Made by a program: the position numbers and the translations under genes
Part shown: positions 52,318 through 61,738 of the stretch, one piece after another
Layout of the letters: each line of letters opens with the position of its first letter
How positions within the stretch are numbered: position 1 is the stretch's first letter
Notes under the pieces: generated by a model
What the model was told of the DNA's origin: nothing
The model's database searches: none
Seen by the model: the letters and a program-made list of their open reading frames with translations, nothing else
Source of the DNA: Pseudoflavitalea rhizosphaerae
GTDB taxonomy: Bacteria > Bacteroidota > Bacteroidia > Chitinophagales > Chitinophagaceae
Assembly (NCBI RefSeq): GCF_003991355.1
Contig: NZ_RCSU01000014.1
Span: forward strand, 1-64,000
Length of the DNA stretch: 64,000 nucleotides
Reading direction: 5' to 3'

Positions 52318-53217
52318 ATGCGAAAAGCATTCATTCAACTACACACAGCCGTGTTCATAGCCGGCTTCACAGCTATATTGGGTAAACTGATCACACTTAA
52401 CGAAGCATTACTGGTTTGGTACCGCCTGCTCTTTACCATCATCACCATGTGGGCCTTGTTCGCGTTCCAGAAAAGACTGCAGCGCATTTCTCCAGGGGAA
52501 ATGATGAAGATCACAGGAGTTGGTATTGTTGCCACCCTGCACTGGATCACGTTTTACGCCAGTATCAAATATTCAAATGTATCGGTTGCACTGGTTTGTT
52601 TCTCATCCATCGGGTTCTTTACCGCCATCATGGAACCGCTCATTACCAGGAGCAGGTTCAATTATATTGAACTGTTGCTGGGACTCATTGCGGTGCTCGG
52701 TATTTCCCTGATCTTCCATTTTGATCCCACTTACAAAGTGGGCATCATCATCGGTATCGTTTCCGCTTTGCTCGGAAGCGTTTTCCCGATCATGAACAGG
52801 GGATTACTGCGAAACCATTCTGCTGAAACCGTTACATTGTATGAGCTCACGGGAGGATTCTTTTTCCTCACGCTGGTGCTGCCGCTTTACCTGCATCTCT
52901 TTCCAACAGAGAACCTGGTACCTGGCTGGTCAGATATTATCTGGCTGCTGATTCTGGCATGGGTCTGCACGGTGTGGGCATTCCAGTTATCCATGCACGC
53001 ACTGAAAAAGATATCTGCATTTACCGTGAACCTGACGTATAACCTGGAGCCGCTTTACGGCATTACACTGGCATTCCTGATCTTCAGGGAGGATAAGATG
53101 CTGACAGATGCATTCTATGCTGGCCTGGGACTGATCGTATGTTCGGTGCTGTTACAAACTTTCCTTGTGTACAGATCGGGAAGGAAACTGTCAGCCACAA
53201 AGGTTAAAGCTGAGTAA
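52318..53217 (+). CDS. EamA/DMT-family transporter
   Basis: 299 residues with about ten membrane helices in two EamA repeats: VFIAGFTAILGKLITLNEALLVWYR and FFTAIMEPLITRSRFNYIELLLGLIAVLG in the first; IGIVSALLGSVFPIMNRGLLR and VNLTYNLEPLYGITLAFLIFREDK in the second. It belongs to the drug/metabolite transporter superfamily; substrate unknown. ATG 52318 is used; an upstream TTG at 52303 adds five residues. A perfect 15-bp stem follows the stop codon. Confidence 0.92.
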   Translation: MRKAFIQLHTAVFIAGFTAILGKLITLNEALLVWYRLLFTIITMWALFAFQKRLQRISPGEMMKITGVGIVATLHWITFYASIKYSNVSVALVCFSSIGFFTAIMEPLITRSRFNYIELLLGLIAVLGISLIFHFDPTYKVGIIIGIVSALLGSVFPIMNRGLLRNHSAETVTLYELTGGFFFLTLVLPLYLHLFPTENLVPGWSDIIWLLILAWVCTVWAFQLSMHALKKISAFTVNLTYNLEPLYGITLAFLIFREDKMLTDAFYAGLGLIVCSVLLQTFLVYRSGRKLSATKVKAE

Positions 53218-53237
53218 AAGCTGAGATATTTGTTTGG

Positions 53238-53283
53238 AAGGTTGATAAACCCTGAGTATTTTATCTGGGTTTATCAACCTTTT
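53238..53283 (+). terminator. Perfect 15-bp stem with T run behind the EamA gene
   Basis: AAGGTTGATAAACCC (53238-53252) pairs with GGGTTTATCAACCTT (53267-53281), 14-base loop, then TTTTCTT. It is an intrinsic terminator for the transporter gene, ending only a few bases before the next gene's ATG at 53287. Confidence 0.75.
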
Positions 53284-53286
53284 CTT

Positions 53287-53973
53287 ATGCACACCAAATA
53301 TTGTCTTGCCACCTGCTTTTGTCTTTTTGTGTCCGGTTTGTTAAATGCCCAGTTCCGGCTTGGAGCGAAAGGAGGCCTGAGTCTCAATCAACCGATTGGA
53401 AGAGTGAAAGGACAGCCTGATTCAAGATTTCAGATCGATCGGTATGATCTTCATCCGAATTTTCATGCCGGGCTTTCCGCAGATATTCCTGTTTCAAAGA
53501 AATTCCATATAAGACCGGATCTTCTCTATTCCCGCAGGGTAGCGAAGTATGAGGGAACTTACCCTGCATCTGGCGCCAATTACAGCGAACGGCTGGAAGC
53601 GAATTATGTGGAACTTCCAGTCAATTTTGTGTATTATCATAAAACCAGGCATCTTAACTATTATATGGGCGGTGGCCCTTATTTCGGACATACATTGTCG
53701 GGAAAATCAAATAGCCGGGAGTGGAAAATAGGCGGCGGGTGGGACCCGTCTTATGTATTGTACAACCAGGAAGAAGACTGGTATAAAAAATTTAGCTGGG
53801 GCGCAGTATTATCGGCCGGAATAGATCTTCCTTTCGGATTGGTTTTTGAATTCAGTGTACATCGCGCTTTCAATGACGTCAATGACTCACACGTGGTGAA
53901 CAACCATACCAAGTTGTACAATTTTAATTATGGTTTGTCAATAGGTTATCTGATGGTCAATAAGCGAAGCTGA
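53287..53973 (+). CDS. Outer-membrane beta-barrel protein
   Basis: 228 residues. A signal peptide (CLATCFCLFVSGLLNAQ) is followed by alternating amphipathic strands (FRLGAKGGLSLNQPIG, FHAGLSADIPVSKKFHIRPDLLYSR, YVELPVNFVYYHK, GAVLSAGIDLPFGLVFEFSVH) and a C-terminal strand NYGLSIGYLMV. It is a small porin-like barrel of the outer-membrane beta-barrel family (OMP_b-brl). ATG 53287 opens the signal; the sequence upstream is largely the transporter's terminator. Confidence 0.88.
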   Translation: MHTKYCLATCFCLFVSGLLNAQFRLGAKGGLSLNQPIGRVKGQPDSRFQIDRYDLHPNFHAGLSADIPVSKKFHIRPDLLYSRRVAKYEGTYPASGANYSERLEANYVELPVNFVYYHKTRHLNYYMGGGPYFGHTLSGKSNSREWKIGGGWDPSYVLYNQEEDWYKKFSWGAVLSAGIDLPFGLVFEFSVHRAFNDVNDSHVVNNHTKLYNFNYGLSIGYLMVNKRS

Positions 53974-54027
53974 AAAGCTGTAAATCTTTAACTCCCATAT
54001 AGACTTTACCCAAAATATTCAACAACC

Positions 54028-54059
54028 GGAGGGCGGAATTTTTCCGCCCTTCCTTTTTT
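54028..54059 (+). terminator. Terminator behind the barrel gene
   Basis: GGAGGGCGGAA (54028-54038) pairs with TTCCGCCCTTCC (54042-54053) with one mismatch, then six T residues. Confidence 0.8.
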
Positions 54060-54116
54060 CTGCAGCATTGCAGTAATTTCTGTTAATTTAACGTCTATTA
54101 GTAAACATTTTCCGGT

Positions 54117-57083
54117 ATGAAGACAACACCCCTGTTATTATCGGCCCTGCTGCTGGCTTCGATGGCGCAGGCTCAGAAAAAACCACTGGACCATTCGGTT
54201 TATGATGGCTGGCAAGCCATTGGAGAAAGATCCATCAGCAACAATGGTAAATATGTGGCCTATACCATCAGTCCGCAGGAAGGCGACGGCACCCTGGTGA
54301 TCCAGGCTACCGACAACAGCTTTAAAAAAGAATTCGCCCGCGGCGCCAATCCGGTGATCACGCCGGATAACCGGTTTGTTATCTTCCGTCAAAAGCCTTT
54401 CTTCAAAGACCTGCGCGAAGCGCGGATCAAAAAGAAAAAACCGGACGATATGCCCAAAGACACACTCGTGATCTTTGAATTCGGAAAAGACAGTCTTATC
54501 CGCGTACCCCGCGTAAAAGGCTTCAAAACACCGGAAAAAGGGACCGGCCAATGGGTTGCTTATCTCATGGAGAAAGCATTGCCCGTTCCTCCGAAGATGC
54601 CCGCGAAACCCGACTCGCTTACGCAGCTCTCCAACCTGGAGAAAATGGCCGACAGCCTTATCCGGGTTTCGGACAGTCTTCGTAAAAAGGCCATTGAGGC
54701 ACGTACCAAAGGATTGTCTATTCTCCAGCCTGCCAAAAAAGAAGGAAAGCCCGGACCCAGGCATAATGATCCGGTGGAAGAAGGAACAGAGTTGGTGCTG
54801 AAGAATCTCTATACCGGCGAAGAGAAAAAATATTCACTTGTATCCGGTTATCAATTCAGCGAAAAAGGAAATGTATTGCTGGTGGAAACCACCCGCAAGA
54901 ACAATGATACGCTTACGCAGGCAATGGTGCTCTGGACCTCGCTGCCTTCAGGTATAACGGATACGGTCATGCGTAAATTCAATGATGCCCGTAATTTTTC
55001 TTTCGATGAGGAAGGAACACAACTGGCATTCACTGCGGAGCGCGACAGTGTTGCCAAAGCCCTGGTGAAATTCCATAAGCTCTGGTATTACAAAGCGGGG
55101 GACGACAGCGCCCGTGTCCGCGCAGACAGGAACACGCCAGGCATCGCCAAAGGCCTGACTGTAAGTGATTCCTACACGCCGCAGTTCAGTAAAGATGGAC
55201 AAAAACTGTTCTTCGGATTACTGCCCATCCGCAAGCCCAAAGACACATCATTGGTAGATTTTGAAACTGCACGTCTTGATATCTGGAATTATAAGGACGA
55301 TTACCTGCAGCCGCAGCAACTGCGTAATCTGCAAGCGGATCTGCGCAGGAGTTACCTGGCAGTGTTCAATGGCGCCGATGCAAAAAATGTGGTGCAACTG
55401 GGCGCCGATGATGCAGAGAATGTAATCATGGTAAATGAAGGCAATGCCGATTATGTGCTGGCCTTTACTTCCAAAGGGAACCGCGTGGCTTCGCAATGGC
55501 AGGGCTTTTCTTACAACAATGCTTACATCATCTCTACTAAAGATGCTTCCCGCAAACTGGTGAAAGAGAAAAAACGCGGCAGTTTCTTCGCATCGCCTGC
55601 TGCAAAATTTGTGGCCTGGTACGATCCCGAAAAAAAGAATTATTATGCGTACGAAGTAGCTACCGGCCAAACCCGCGACCTCACATCCAAAATAACCACT
55701 ACTCGCTTCTGGGACGATGAAGATGATCATCCCGATGATCCCGGTAGTTTCGGCATTGCCAAATGGCTGGAGAACGACGCGGCTGTTCTGATCAACGACC
55801 GCTATGATATCTGGCAGATCGATCCCACAGGTAAAGCGGCCCCCATCAATATCACCAACGGTTATGGAAAAAAGAATAAGATCGAATTGCGCATACTCAC
55901 TACCGACAGGGAAGCAAGATTCCTGAAACCTAATGAGCAATTGATCTTTGAAGCTTTTAACCGTAACAGTAAGTACGGTGGTTATTTCACCAAAAAGCTG
56001 GATGTACACGGAGACCCCGTAAAACTCTATATGGGGCCATACGGTATGGTATTCGGCGCAAAGGCAAAGGAGGCAGAAATGTATATGCTCGGCATGATGA
56101 ATATCAAAGAGCCGATGAACCTGAATGTATCATCCGATCTGCAACACTTCAACAAACTCAGCGATATCAATCCGCAACAGAAAGAATACAACTGGCTCAC
56201 TGTTGAATTGATGAAATGGAAAATGTTCGATGGGAAAGAGTCTGAAGGACTGCTCTTCAAGCCCGAGAATTTCGACCCCAAAAAGAAATACCCTGTGATC
56301 TTCTATTTCTATGAGCGCAATGCAGATAACCTGTACAATTATCGTGCACCGGCGCCAAGCGCTTCCGTGGTGAATATCCCTTATTTCGTGAGTAATGGTT
56401 ACCTGGTTTTCGATCCGAATATCTGGTACAAGAACGGACAGCCAGGTGAAAGCGCTTACAATTCTGTTGTGTCTGCCGCGAAGATGATAGCTAAGTTACC
56501 GTTTGTGGATTCTACCAAAATGGCGATCCAGGGTCAAAGCTGGGGCGGTTACCAGGTGTCATATCTCGTAACACGCACCAATATGTTTGCAGCTGCAGGC
56601 GCCGGCGCACCTGTTGCCAACATGACCAGCGCTTATGGTGGCATCCGCTGGGGCAGTGGGCTGAACAGGCAATTCCAGTATGAACGTTCTCAAAGCCGCA
56701 TCGGGGCTACGCTGTGGCAGAGACAGGATCTTTATATCAAGAACTCTCCTCTCTTTTCAGCCAATAAAGTGAACACACCACTGCTGATCATGCACAACGA
56801 TAACGATGGCGCAGTTCCCTGGTACCAGGGCATCGAATATTTTACTGCGCTGCGCAGGTTAGGTAAGAAAGTTTGGATGCTGCAATACAATGGCGAAGAC
56901 CATAACCTGGTGGAAAGAAGGAACCGTAAGGACCTGAGCATTCGACTGGGGCAATTCTTCGATCATTACCTCAAAGGGGCCCCTGCACCCAGGTGGATGA
57001 CGGAAGGTGTTCCGGCCACCGAGAAAGGAATCGACTGGGGAACGGAGATCGAACAAAAAACTGGCGCGAAAGCTGGATTCTGA
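54117..57083 (+). CDS. S9-family prolyl oligopeptidase, exported
   Basis: 988 residues. A signal peptide (MKTTPLLLSALLLASMAQAQ) precedes a long beta-propeller with a Pro/Lys-rich insert near 150-230, then the hydrolase domain with KYPVIFYFYERN, the nucleophile S808 in GQSWGGYQ, D897 in HNDNDGAVPWYQG and H929 in NGEDHNL. The family cleaves peptides after Pro or Ala. Location periplasmic. The insert and C-terminal EQKTGAKAGF are typical of Bacteroidota S9 proteins. Monocistronic. Confidence 0.93.
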   Translation: MKTTPLLLSALLLASMAQAQKKPLDHSVYDGWQAIGERSISNNGKYVAYTISPQEGDGTLVIQATDNSFKKEFARGANPVITPDNRFVIFRQKPFFKDLREARIKKKKPDDMPKDTLVIFEFGKDSLIRVPRVKGFKTPEKGTGQWVAYLMEKALPVPPKMPAKPDSLTQLSNLEKMADSLIRVSDSLRKKAIEARTKGLSILQPAKKEGKPGPRHNDPVEEGTELVLKNLYTGEEKKYSLVSGYQFSEKGNVLLVETTRKNNDTLTQAMVLWTSLPSGITDTVMRKFNDARNFSFDEEGTQLAFTAERDSVAKALVKFHKLWYYKAGDDSARVRADRNTPGIAKGLTVSDSYTPQFSKDGQKLFFGLLPIRKPKDTSLVDFETARLDIWNYKDDYLQPQQLRNLQADLRRSYLAVFNGADAKNVVQLGADDAENVIMVNEGNADYVLAFTSKGNRVASQWQGFSYNNAYIISTKDASRKLVKEKKRGSFFASPAAKFVAWYDPEKKNYYAYEVATGQTRDLTSKITTTRFWDDEDDHPDDPGSFGIAKWLENDAAVLINDRYDIWQIDPTGKAAPINITNGYGKKNKIELRILTTDREARFLKPNEQLIFEAFNRNSKYGGYFTKKLDVHGDPVKLYMGPYGMVFGAKAKEAEMYMLGMMNIKEPMNLNVSSDLQHFNKLSDINPQQKEYNWLTVELMKWKMFDGKESEGLLFKPENFDPKKKYPVIFYFYERNADNLYNYRAPAPSASVVNIPYFVSNGYLVFDPNIWYKNGQPGESAYNSVVSAAKMIAKLPFVDSTKMAIQGQSWGGYQVSYLVTRTNMFAAAGAGAPVANMTSAYGGIRWGSGLNRQFQYERSQSRIGATLWQRQDLYIKNSPLFSANKVNTPLLIMHNDNDGAVPWYQGIEYFTALRRLGKKVWMLQYNGEDHNLVERRNRKDLSIRLGQFFDHYLKGAPAPRWMTEGVPATEKGIDWGTEIEQKTGAKAGF

Positions 57084-57126
57084 TAATGGTTTAGTGCGGC
57101 GTGACTTCTATGTTGCAGGTGTAGTA

Positions 57127-58620
57127 TCAGGAAATTGCCGGCTTCGCCGGGGAAGGTAGTATGAACCAGAACATGGCGCCTTCCCCTGGTTTACTGTCTA
57201 CATCGATATTTGTATGATGTAGTTCCAGGATCTTCTTGACGATCGACAGACCGATACCCATTCCTTTTTTAGTACCCTGCACATTTCCGATCTGCTTGTA
57301 TCTCTCAAAAACAAAGGCCTGGTCTTCAGGAGCGATCCCTGGGCCGGTATCCATTACCTGAACCCTGATCCCATTGCCTGAATTGCGCAATGAGATGCTG
57401 ATGGCGCCGCCATCGGGAGTAAATTTGAAAGCATTATCAAGCAGGTTCTGGAAAACTCTTTCCGTTAGTCCGAGGTCTGCGAACACCGTTGGCAGATTGC
57501 CCGGAGAATCCAGGTGCAACCGTATATTTCTTTCTTTTGCCGTGAGCTGGTAGGCCATGAGAATATCAGACACCAGTTCATTTAGCAGGAAAGGCTCTTT
57601 CTCAGGAACAACGAGGTTGGCTTCCAGTTTTGCATATTGGAATAACTGGTCTACGAGTATAGATAGTTTTCTACTGCTGTCGTGAACCACTTGCAGGTAT
57701 TTGTTCCTGTCTTGCTCCGGTAGCTCATCTTTTTTCATCATCATGGTTTCCACATAGCCCTGCATGATGGAGAGTGGTGTGCGCAGATCATGAGAAACAT
57801 TGGCAATCAGTTCCTGCCTGAATTTGTCGGTGGCCGTGATCTTATCGAAGTTGTCTACTATTACATCTGCCATTTCGTTGAAAGTGGAAGTGAGTATACC
57901 AAGGTTACCCCTGCCATGTCCTTCGATCCTGGCGGAGTAATCTCCTTCTTTGAAACGTTTTACAACAGCGGCCACTTTCCTTATACTATTGGTGATGAGA
58001 AAGAATGTAACAAGCCCTGTAATGAAAGCAAAGGAGAGGGCTGCAATCAGTATATAGGTGAACAGGCGTGTATTCAAATGCGAGCTGAGCGCATTCAAAA
58101 TTTCCTTTTGTTTTTCGCTGGCCAACACGGTATACACATAACCGGCCACCTTGCCGTTCTCATAGAGTGGCGCTGCCGAAAAGATGCTGGGCTCTCCCGG
58201 TTGTTTGGGGTTATCGCCCAACGGCCTTTCGCCCTGGCTGATGGCCAGCCATTGCCTGACCTTTGCAATATCAACCCGGTGCAGTTGTACTGTAGTATCG
58301 GGCACAACATAGTCTGTTATATTTCCTGCGGTATCTAGCAGGTATACTTCCACACTGGGATTGGCAACCATGGTAGAATGAATAATATCGTGGGTAACGC
58401 TGGTATCGGGTTTGCCATTCTTCAATGGTTGTGTGAAGGAGGCAAGATGTTGTGCAATATCGCCATACAATTCCTGGTGGGCAGCCATGTAATACGACCT
58501 GGAAACCCTGGGAACGATCAGGGCAAAGCCGATACCCAGAACAATCAGAACAAGGGTGAATACTGCGGCTATTTTCCAGAACAACAGGTTACCCTGGATC
58601 TTGTTTCGCTTCATGATCAT
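57127..58620 (-). CDS. Sensor histidine kinase
   Basis: 497 residues. Two membrane segments (about 13-37 and 187-210) flank a periplasmic sensor region of about 150 residues; HAMP (about 210-262), HisKA with phospho-acceptor H277 in ANVSHDLRTPLS, and the ATPase domain with LLDNAFKFTPDGG, DTGPGIAPEDQ and GTKKGMGIGLSIVKKI. It overlaps the regulator gene by four bases (ATGA) and surely acts with it. The sensor domain shows no recognisable ligand motif. Confidence 0.95.
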   Translation of the reverse strand: MIMKRNKIQGNLLFWKIAAVFTLVLIVLGIGFALIVPRVSRSYYMAAHQELYGDIAQHLASFTQPLKNGKPDTSVTHDIIHSTMVANPSVEVYLLDTAGNITDYVVPDTTVQLHRVDIAKVRQWLAISQGERPLGDNPKQPGEPSIFSAAPLYENGKVAGYVYTVLASEKQKEILNALSSHLNTRLFTYILIAALSFAFITGLVTFFLITNSIRKVAAVVKRFKEGDYSARIEGHGRGNLGILTSTFNEMADVIVDNFDKITATDKFRQELIANVSHDLRTPLSIMQGYVETMMMKKDELPEQDRNKYLQVVHDSSRKLSILVDQLFQYAKLEANLVVPEKEPFLLNELVSDILMAYQLTAKERNIRLHLDSPGNLPTVFADLGLTERVFQNLLDNAFKFTPDGGAISISLRNSGNGIRVQVMDTGPGIAPEDQAFVFERYKQIGNVQGTKKGMGIGLSIVKKILELHHTNIDVDSKPGEGAMFWFILPSPAKPAIS

Positions 58621-59321
58621 AATTCTTCATTGAACCTGTAGCCGACGCCCCAGGTGGTTAAGATGAATTTCGGGTTGGCAACATCTGTTTCGATCTTACC
58701 GCGAAGCCGGTTGATATGGCTGTTGACGGTATGTTCATATCCTTCAAAATCATATCCCCAAACAAGGTTCAATAACCGTTTCCTGCTATAGCTGGTCCCG
58801 GGATTGGAAGCCAGCAGCGCCAATAGTTCAAACTCGCGGGGAGAGAGGTCTACCCGTGTATTGGCAAGTGTTACTTTTCTCTTTTCGATATCTATTTCCA
58901 GGTTGCCATAACTGATCCGGCTATCCGATTTTTCTTCCTGCGGACTGATGCTTCGTTCCTCATTTCTACGGAATATCACTTTTACACGCGCAATGAATTC
59001 GCGGATACTGAATGGCTTGGTAAGATAATCGTCTGCGCCGATCTCCAGTCCCATCACTTTATCGATCTCCTCAGACCGCGCTGTGAGCATAAGGACGGGA
59101 GTTTGTCTGTCTGATTGCCTGATCTTCCTGCATACTTCCAAACCGCTGATGCCGGGTAACATGATATCCAGAATGATCAGATCGAATTGGGAACCGGAAA
59201 ATGCAGACAATCCTTCCTGCCCGCTTCCGGCCGTCATCACAGCGCAGCCCAGGTCCAGCAAATGGATATTGAGCAGTTCAACGATATCAGGATCATCTTC
59301 GATGATCAGTACTTTGTGCAT
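58617..59321 (-). CDS. OmpR-family response regulator
   Basis: 234 residues. Receiver domain with phospho-acceptor D52 in LIILDIMLPG and conserved Thr/Lys (VLMLTAR, YLTKPFS), then a winged-helix DNA-binding domain (about 145-230: DLSPREFELLALLASNPG, SRKRLLNLVWGYDFEGYEHTVNSHINRLRGKI). It is the partner of the histidine kinase encoded downstream. The divergent spondin lipoprotein gene, 129 bases away, is a plausible target. Confidence 0.95.
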   Translation of the reverse strand: MHKVLIIEDDPDIVELLNIHLLDLGCAVMTAGSGQEGLSAFSGSQFDLIILDIMLPGISGLEVCRKIRQSDRQTPVLMLTARSEEIDKVMGLEIGADDYLTKPFSIREFIARVKVIFRRNEERSISPQEEKSDSRISYGNLEIDIEKRKVTLANTRVDLSPREFELLALLASNPGTSYSRKRLLNLVWGYDFEGYEHTVNSHINRLRGKIETDVANPKFILTTWGVGYRFNEEL

Positions 59322-59379
59322 GTAAAATGGATTGTTGATACAAAAATGGGTAAAAAAACAGTGCGGGCAGTGACCGTGA

Positions 59380-59387
59380 TACTTTTG
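59380..59387 (+). promoter_or_regulatory. -7 box before the spondin gene
   Basis: TACTTTTG matches the consensus; 63 bases before the ATG. The -33 position is A-rich, so an activator, perhaps the adjacent response regulator, may be needed. Confidence 0.4.
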
Positions 59388-59450
59388 TTATAATTCTGCA
59401 ATGTCTTTGGGATACAGTCATCTTTCCTTTGCTGTATAAAACTCAGTAAC

Positions 59451-60740
59451 ATGAAAATGAACCTCATTAAGACATTCGCAATGATCCCGGCCTTCCTGGC
59501 TTTTGCGTCCTGCGATAAGGATGATGATAATATGATGCCCCAACAAAGCACTATCACCATTGAAAATATACTCGACAGCCGCTTGCTGGTGGAATCCGGT
59601 ACTTTCATGGGTGCAGGAACGCCCCCGGTGATCTTTCCGGGCCAATCTGTTTCTTTTTCATTTTATGCTTCCAGAAAGCAACGACTGACATTTGCCACCA
59701 TGTATGGCTGGAGCAACGATCTCTTTTTTGCACCGGCCAATCCCGGAATTGTTTTGTATAGTGAAGACGGGATGCCGGTAACAGGAGATGTTTCTTCCCA
59801 AATTAAGCTCTGGGACAATGGCACAAGGGTGAACCAGGTGCCCGGCGCTGCCATTTCACATCCCGGCGTAGCTGAAACTCCGGGCCGTAATGTGAAAGAA
59901 GTGAATGGAACAGATGATTACAGCAATACCTACCTGCCTGCTTCGCAACTGATGAAGGTGTCGCTGGCTTATGAGGGCAATTCAAAATTCACTGTCACCA
60001 TTATGAACAATTCCGGTGGTACTGCCAATGAAACTCCTTTCAGCCCGGGTGTTTGGGCCATCTCATATGTTGCAGGCAACGACCTTCTCCTGCCTGAACC
60101 CATTTACGCTGCCAATAAACCGACTGCAAATGGACTTACCAACATTGCAGAATCTGGTGATATTTCGATGATGAGTAATTATCTCGAAGCCAATACCGGA
60201 GTATTCACTCCTTTGTCGCCCGTGCTGGTAGTGGTTTACAGGGGAACAGAGAATCCTTTTTTCAAAGCAGGTGAAAAAGACAGGGGAGAGGGGCTGAAGG
60301 ACCTTGCGCAAAAAGGAAATGCGGATATTCTGGCAGCAGTATTGAAGAAGAAACCGGGTGTAAAGGATGTATACGTTTTGAAAGAACCGGCGTCTACCGT
60401 ATTGCTGCCAATGATCGGTGGTACAGCCGGCGGCAAAGTATCGCAGTTGTTGTCTGTAGTGAAGGGCGACAGGATCGCCATTGCTACCATGTATGGTTTT
60501 TCCAACGATTGGTTCTTTGCAACTTCGGGCAATGACCTGGATGCTTTAGTCAAAGGAGATGTTTCTTCTTCGGTTGAACTGTTCGACAATGGCACTGCCA
60601 TCGATCAGTATCCCGGCGCGGGCATTACGCAATTCAACCTGAGCGGCACACCGCTATTGGAAAGCAAGCCTGTTCAGGCTGTTCCTAACCCCAATGCCTT
60701 CACTACTTTGCCATCCATCATTAAAGTAAGTGTCCAATAA
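59451..60740 (+). CDS. Lipoprotein with two spondin-like domains
   Basis: 429 residues. The signal ends in a lipobox (FLAFASC, Cys near 21). Two homologous domains follow: about 30-215 and 245-425. Each has the pattern RLTFATMYGWSNDLFFAPAN or RIAIATMYGFSNDWFFATSGND, then GDVSSQIKLWDNGTRVNQVPGA or GDVSSSVELFDNGTAIDQYPGA. This is the Spondin_N family, known from eukaryotic matrix proteins and many bacterial lipoproteins. It is divergent from the two-component genes. The function in bacteria is unknown. Confidence 0.9.
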   Translation: MKMNLIKTFAMIPAFLAFASCDKDDDNMMPQQSTITIENILDSRLLVESGTFMGAGTPPVIFPGQSVSFSFYASRKQRLTFATMYGWSNDLFFAPANPGIVLYSEDGMPVTGDVSSQIKLWDNGTRVNQVPGAAISHPGVAETPGRNVKEVNGTDDYSNTYLPASQLMKVSLAYEGNSKFTVTIMNNSGGTANETPFSPGVWAISYVAGNDLLLPEPIYAANKPTANGLTNIAESGDISMMSNYLEANTGVFTPLSPVLVVVYRGTENPFFKAGEKDRGEGLKDLAQKGNADILAAVLKKKPGVKDVYVLKEPASTVLLPMIGGTAGGKVSQLLSVVKGDRIAIATMYGFSNDWFFATSGNDLDALVKGDVSSSVELFDNGTAIDQYPGAGITQFNLSGTPLLESKPVQAVPNPNAFTTLPSIIKVSVQ

Positions 60741-60801
60741 TTCAAATCAGGGTAACTGACCTGGCAAAGGGTCCAATCCGAATATAAACGGGTTGTGTTC
60801 G

Positions 60802-60860
60802 ATTTTCGGCTGATGGTGAGCGTTATTATATATAGCTGTCACCATCAGCCGAAAATTTTA
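60802..60860. terminator. Bidirectional terminator with perfect 18-bp stem
   Basis: Arms 60802-60819 and 60839-60856 are a perfect inverted repeat beginning ATTTTCGGCTGATGG, flanked by T-rich sequence on the plus side. It lies between convergent genes and touches the minus gene's stop codon (60858-60860). Confidence 0.85.
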
Positions 60861-61574
60861 TGCTGCGGTAGACAGGTATCTTACCAGGCTTCTTTTGGCT
60901 ACGGGCAGCAGGGTTTCATCCACCGGGAAGTTAAGGTCCGTTTCAATCGAATATACGGCAGGGTTAGGAAGCCACTTGCGCAGCCGAAGTAATTCAGACT
61001 TGATGTTCTCATAAGAGTTGGCGATGCTGCGGTTCCATTCATCGAGGTATTCAGTTTTGATGGACCTGAACTTTTCATCGTGCTTCTCGAAGATGCTGAG
61101 CTTGTACTGGTATACGCGGGTATTGCGGCTGCTTCCCTGGCTGAGGAAGAAGTAGCCTTCATTGCTGTCCAGTGGCACCAATCCTACGGGGAAGATGGTG
61201 AGTTTTTCCTCCACGAACTCATAGATGGCAGTGCCGCTGTTGATAGTTGTCTGGATCTCTGTTGCGGAATAACTGATGATCTCTTCCAGTTCCTGCATCA
61301 GTTCATCATCATCGATGATCTGTTCGTAGAGCAGTTGCAGTTGCTGGAGTTGTACACCTGTCAGGCGTTTGGGAAATTGTTCCTGAAGGTATTTCTTGTT
61401 GTTGCGGAGGGCTACCAGATTTTCATAATGGAAGATCACATCTGAAAGTTGCGGATAGAGCTTGTTTTCATTGAAATACTTGTTCACTTCCTGAAGATAG
61501 GCGAGCAGTGTGTATTTCTTCAGCTCAAAATCCACGTATCCTTCGGCAAACCAGGTTTCGGAGAGTGTTTTCAT
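60858..61574 (-). CDS. Conserved hypothetical protein
   Basis: 238 residues. Helix-rich N-terminal half (TWFAEGYVDFELKKYTLLAYLQEVNKYFNE, EEIISYSATEIQ) followed by a beta-rich middle (TIFPVGLVPLDSNEGYFFLSQGSSRNTRVYQYKLSIF) and a helix with RKWLPNPAVYSIETDLNFP. No signal peptide, membrane segment or catalytic motif. It looks like a conserved cytosolic Bacteroidota family; function unknown. Convergent with the spondin gene. Confidence 0.8.
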   Translation of the reverse strand: MKTLSETWFAEGYVDFELKKYTLLAYLQEVNKYFNENKLYPQLSDVIFHYENLVALRNNKKYLQEQFPKRLTGVQLQQLQLLYEQIIDDDELMQELEEIISYSATEIQTTINSGTAIYEFVEEKLTIFPVGLVPLDSNEGYFFLSQGSSRNTRVYQYKLSIFEKHDEKFRSIKTEYLDEWNRSIANSYENIKSELLRLRKWLPNPAVYSIETDLNFPVDETLLPVAKRSLVRYLSTAA

Positions 61575-61738
61575 AATCGAGCCATTTAGAGAGTACTAAC
61601 CTGAATTTACGGAAAAAGTACGGGATTGTCAAGCAGTTGGAAAAAGCAGGATAGTTTCATGCCGGCGACAAAAAAAAATTAATACGGGAATGTTCCGGAG
61701 ATTATTAATTTCAGGAAGTACTAAATGAAACAAGCTCC

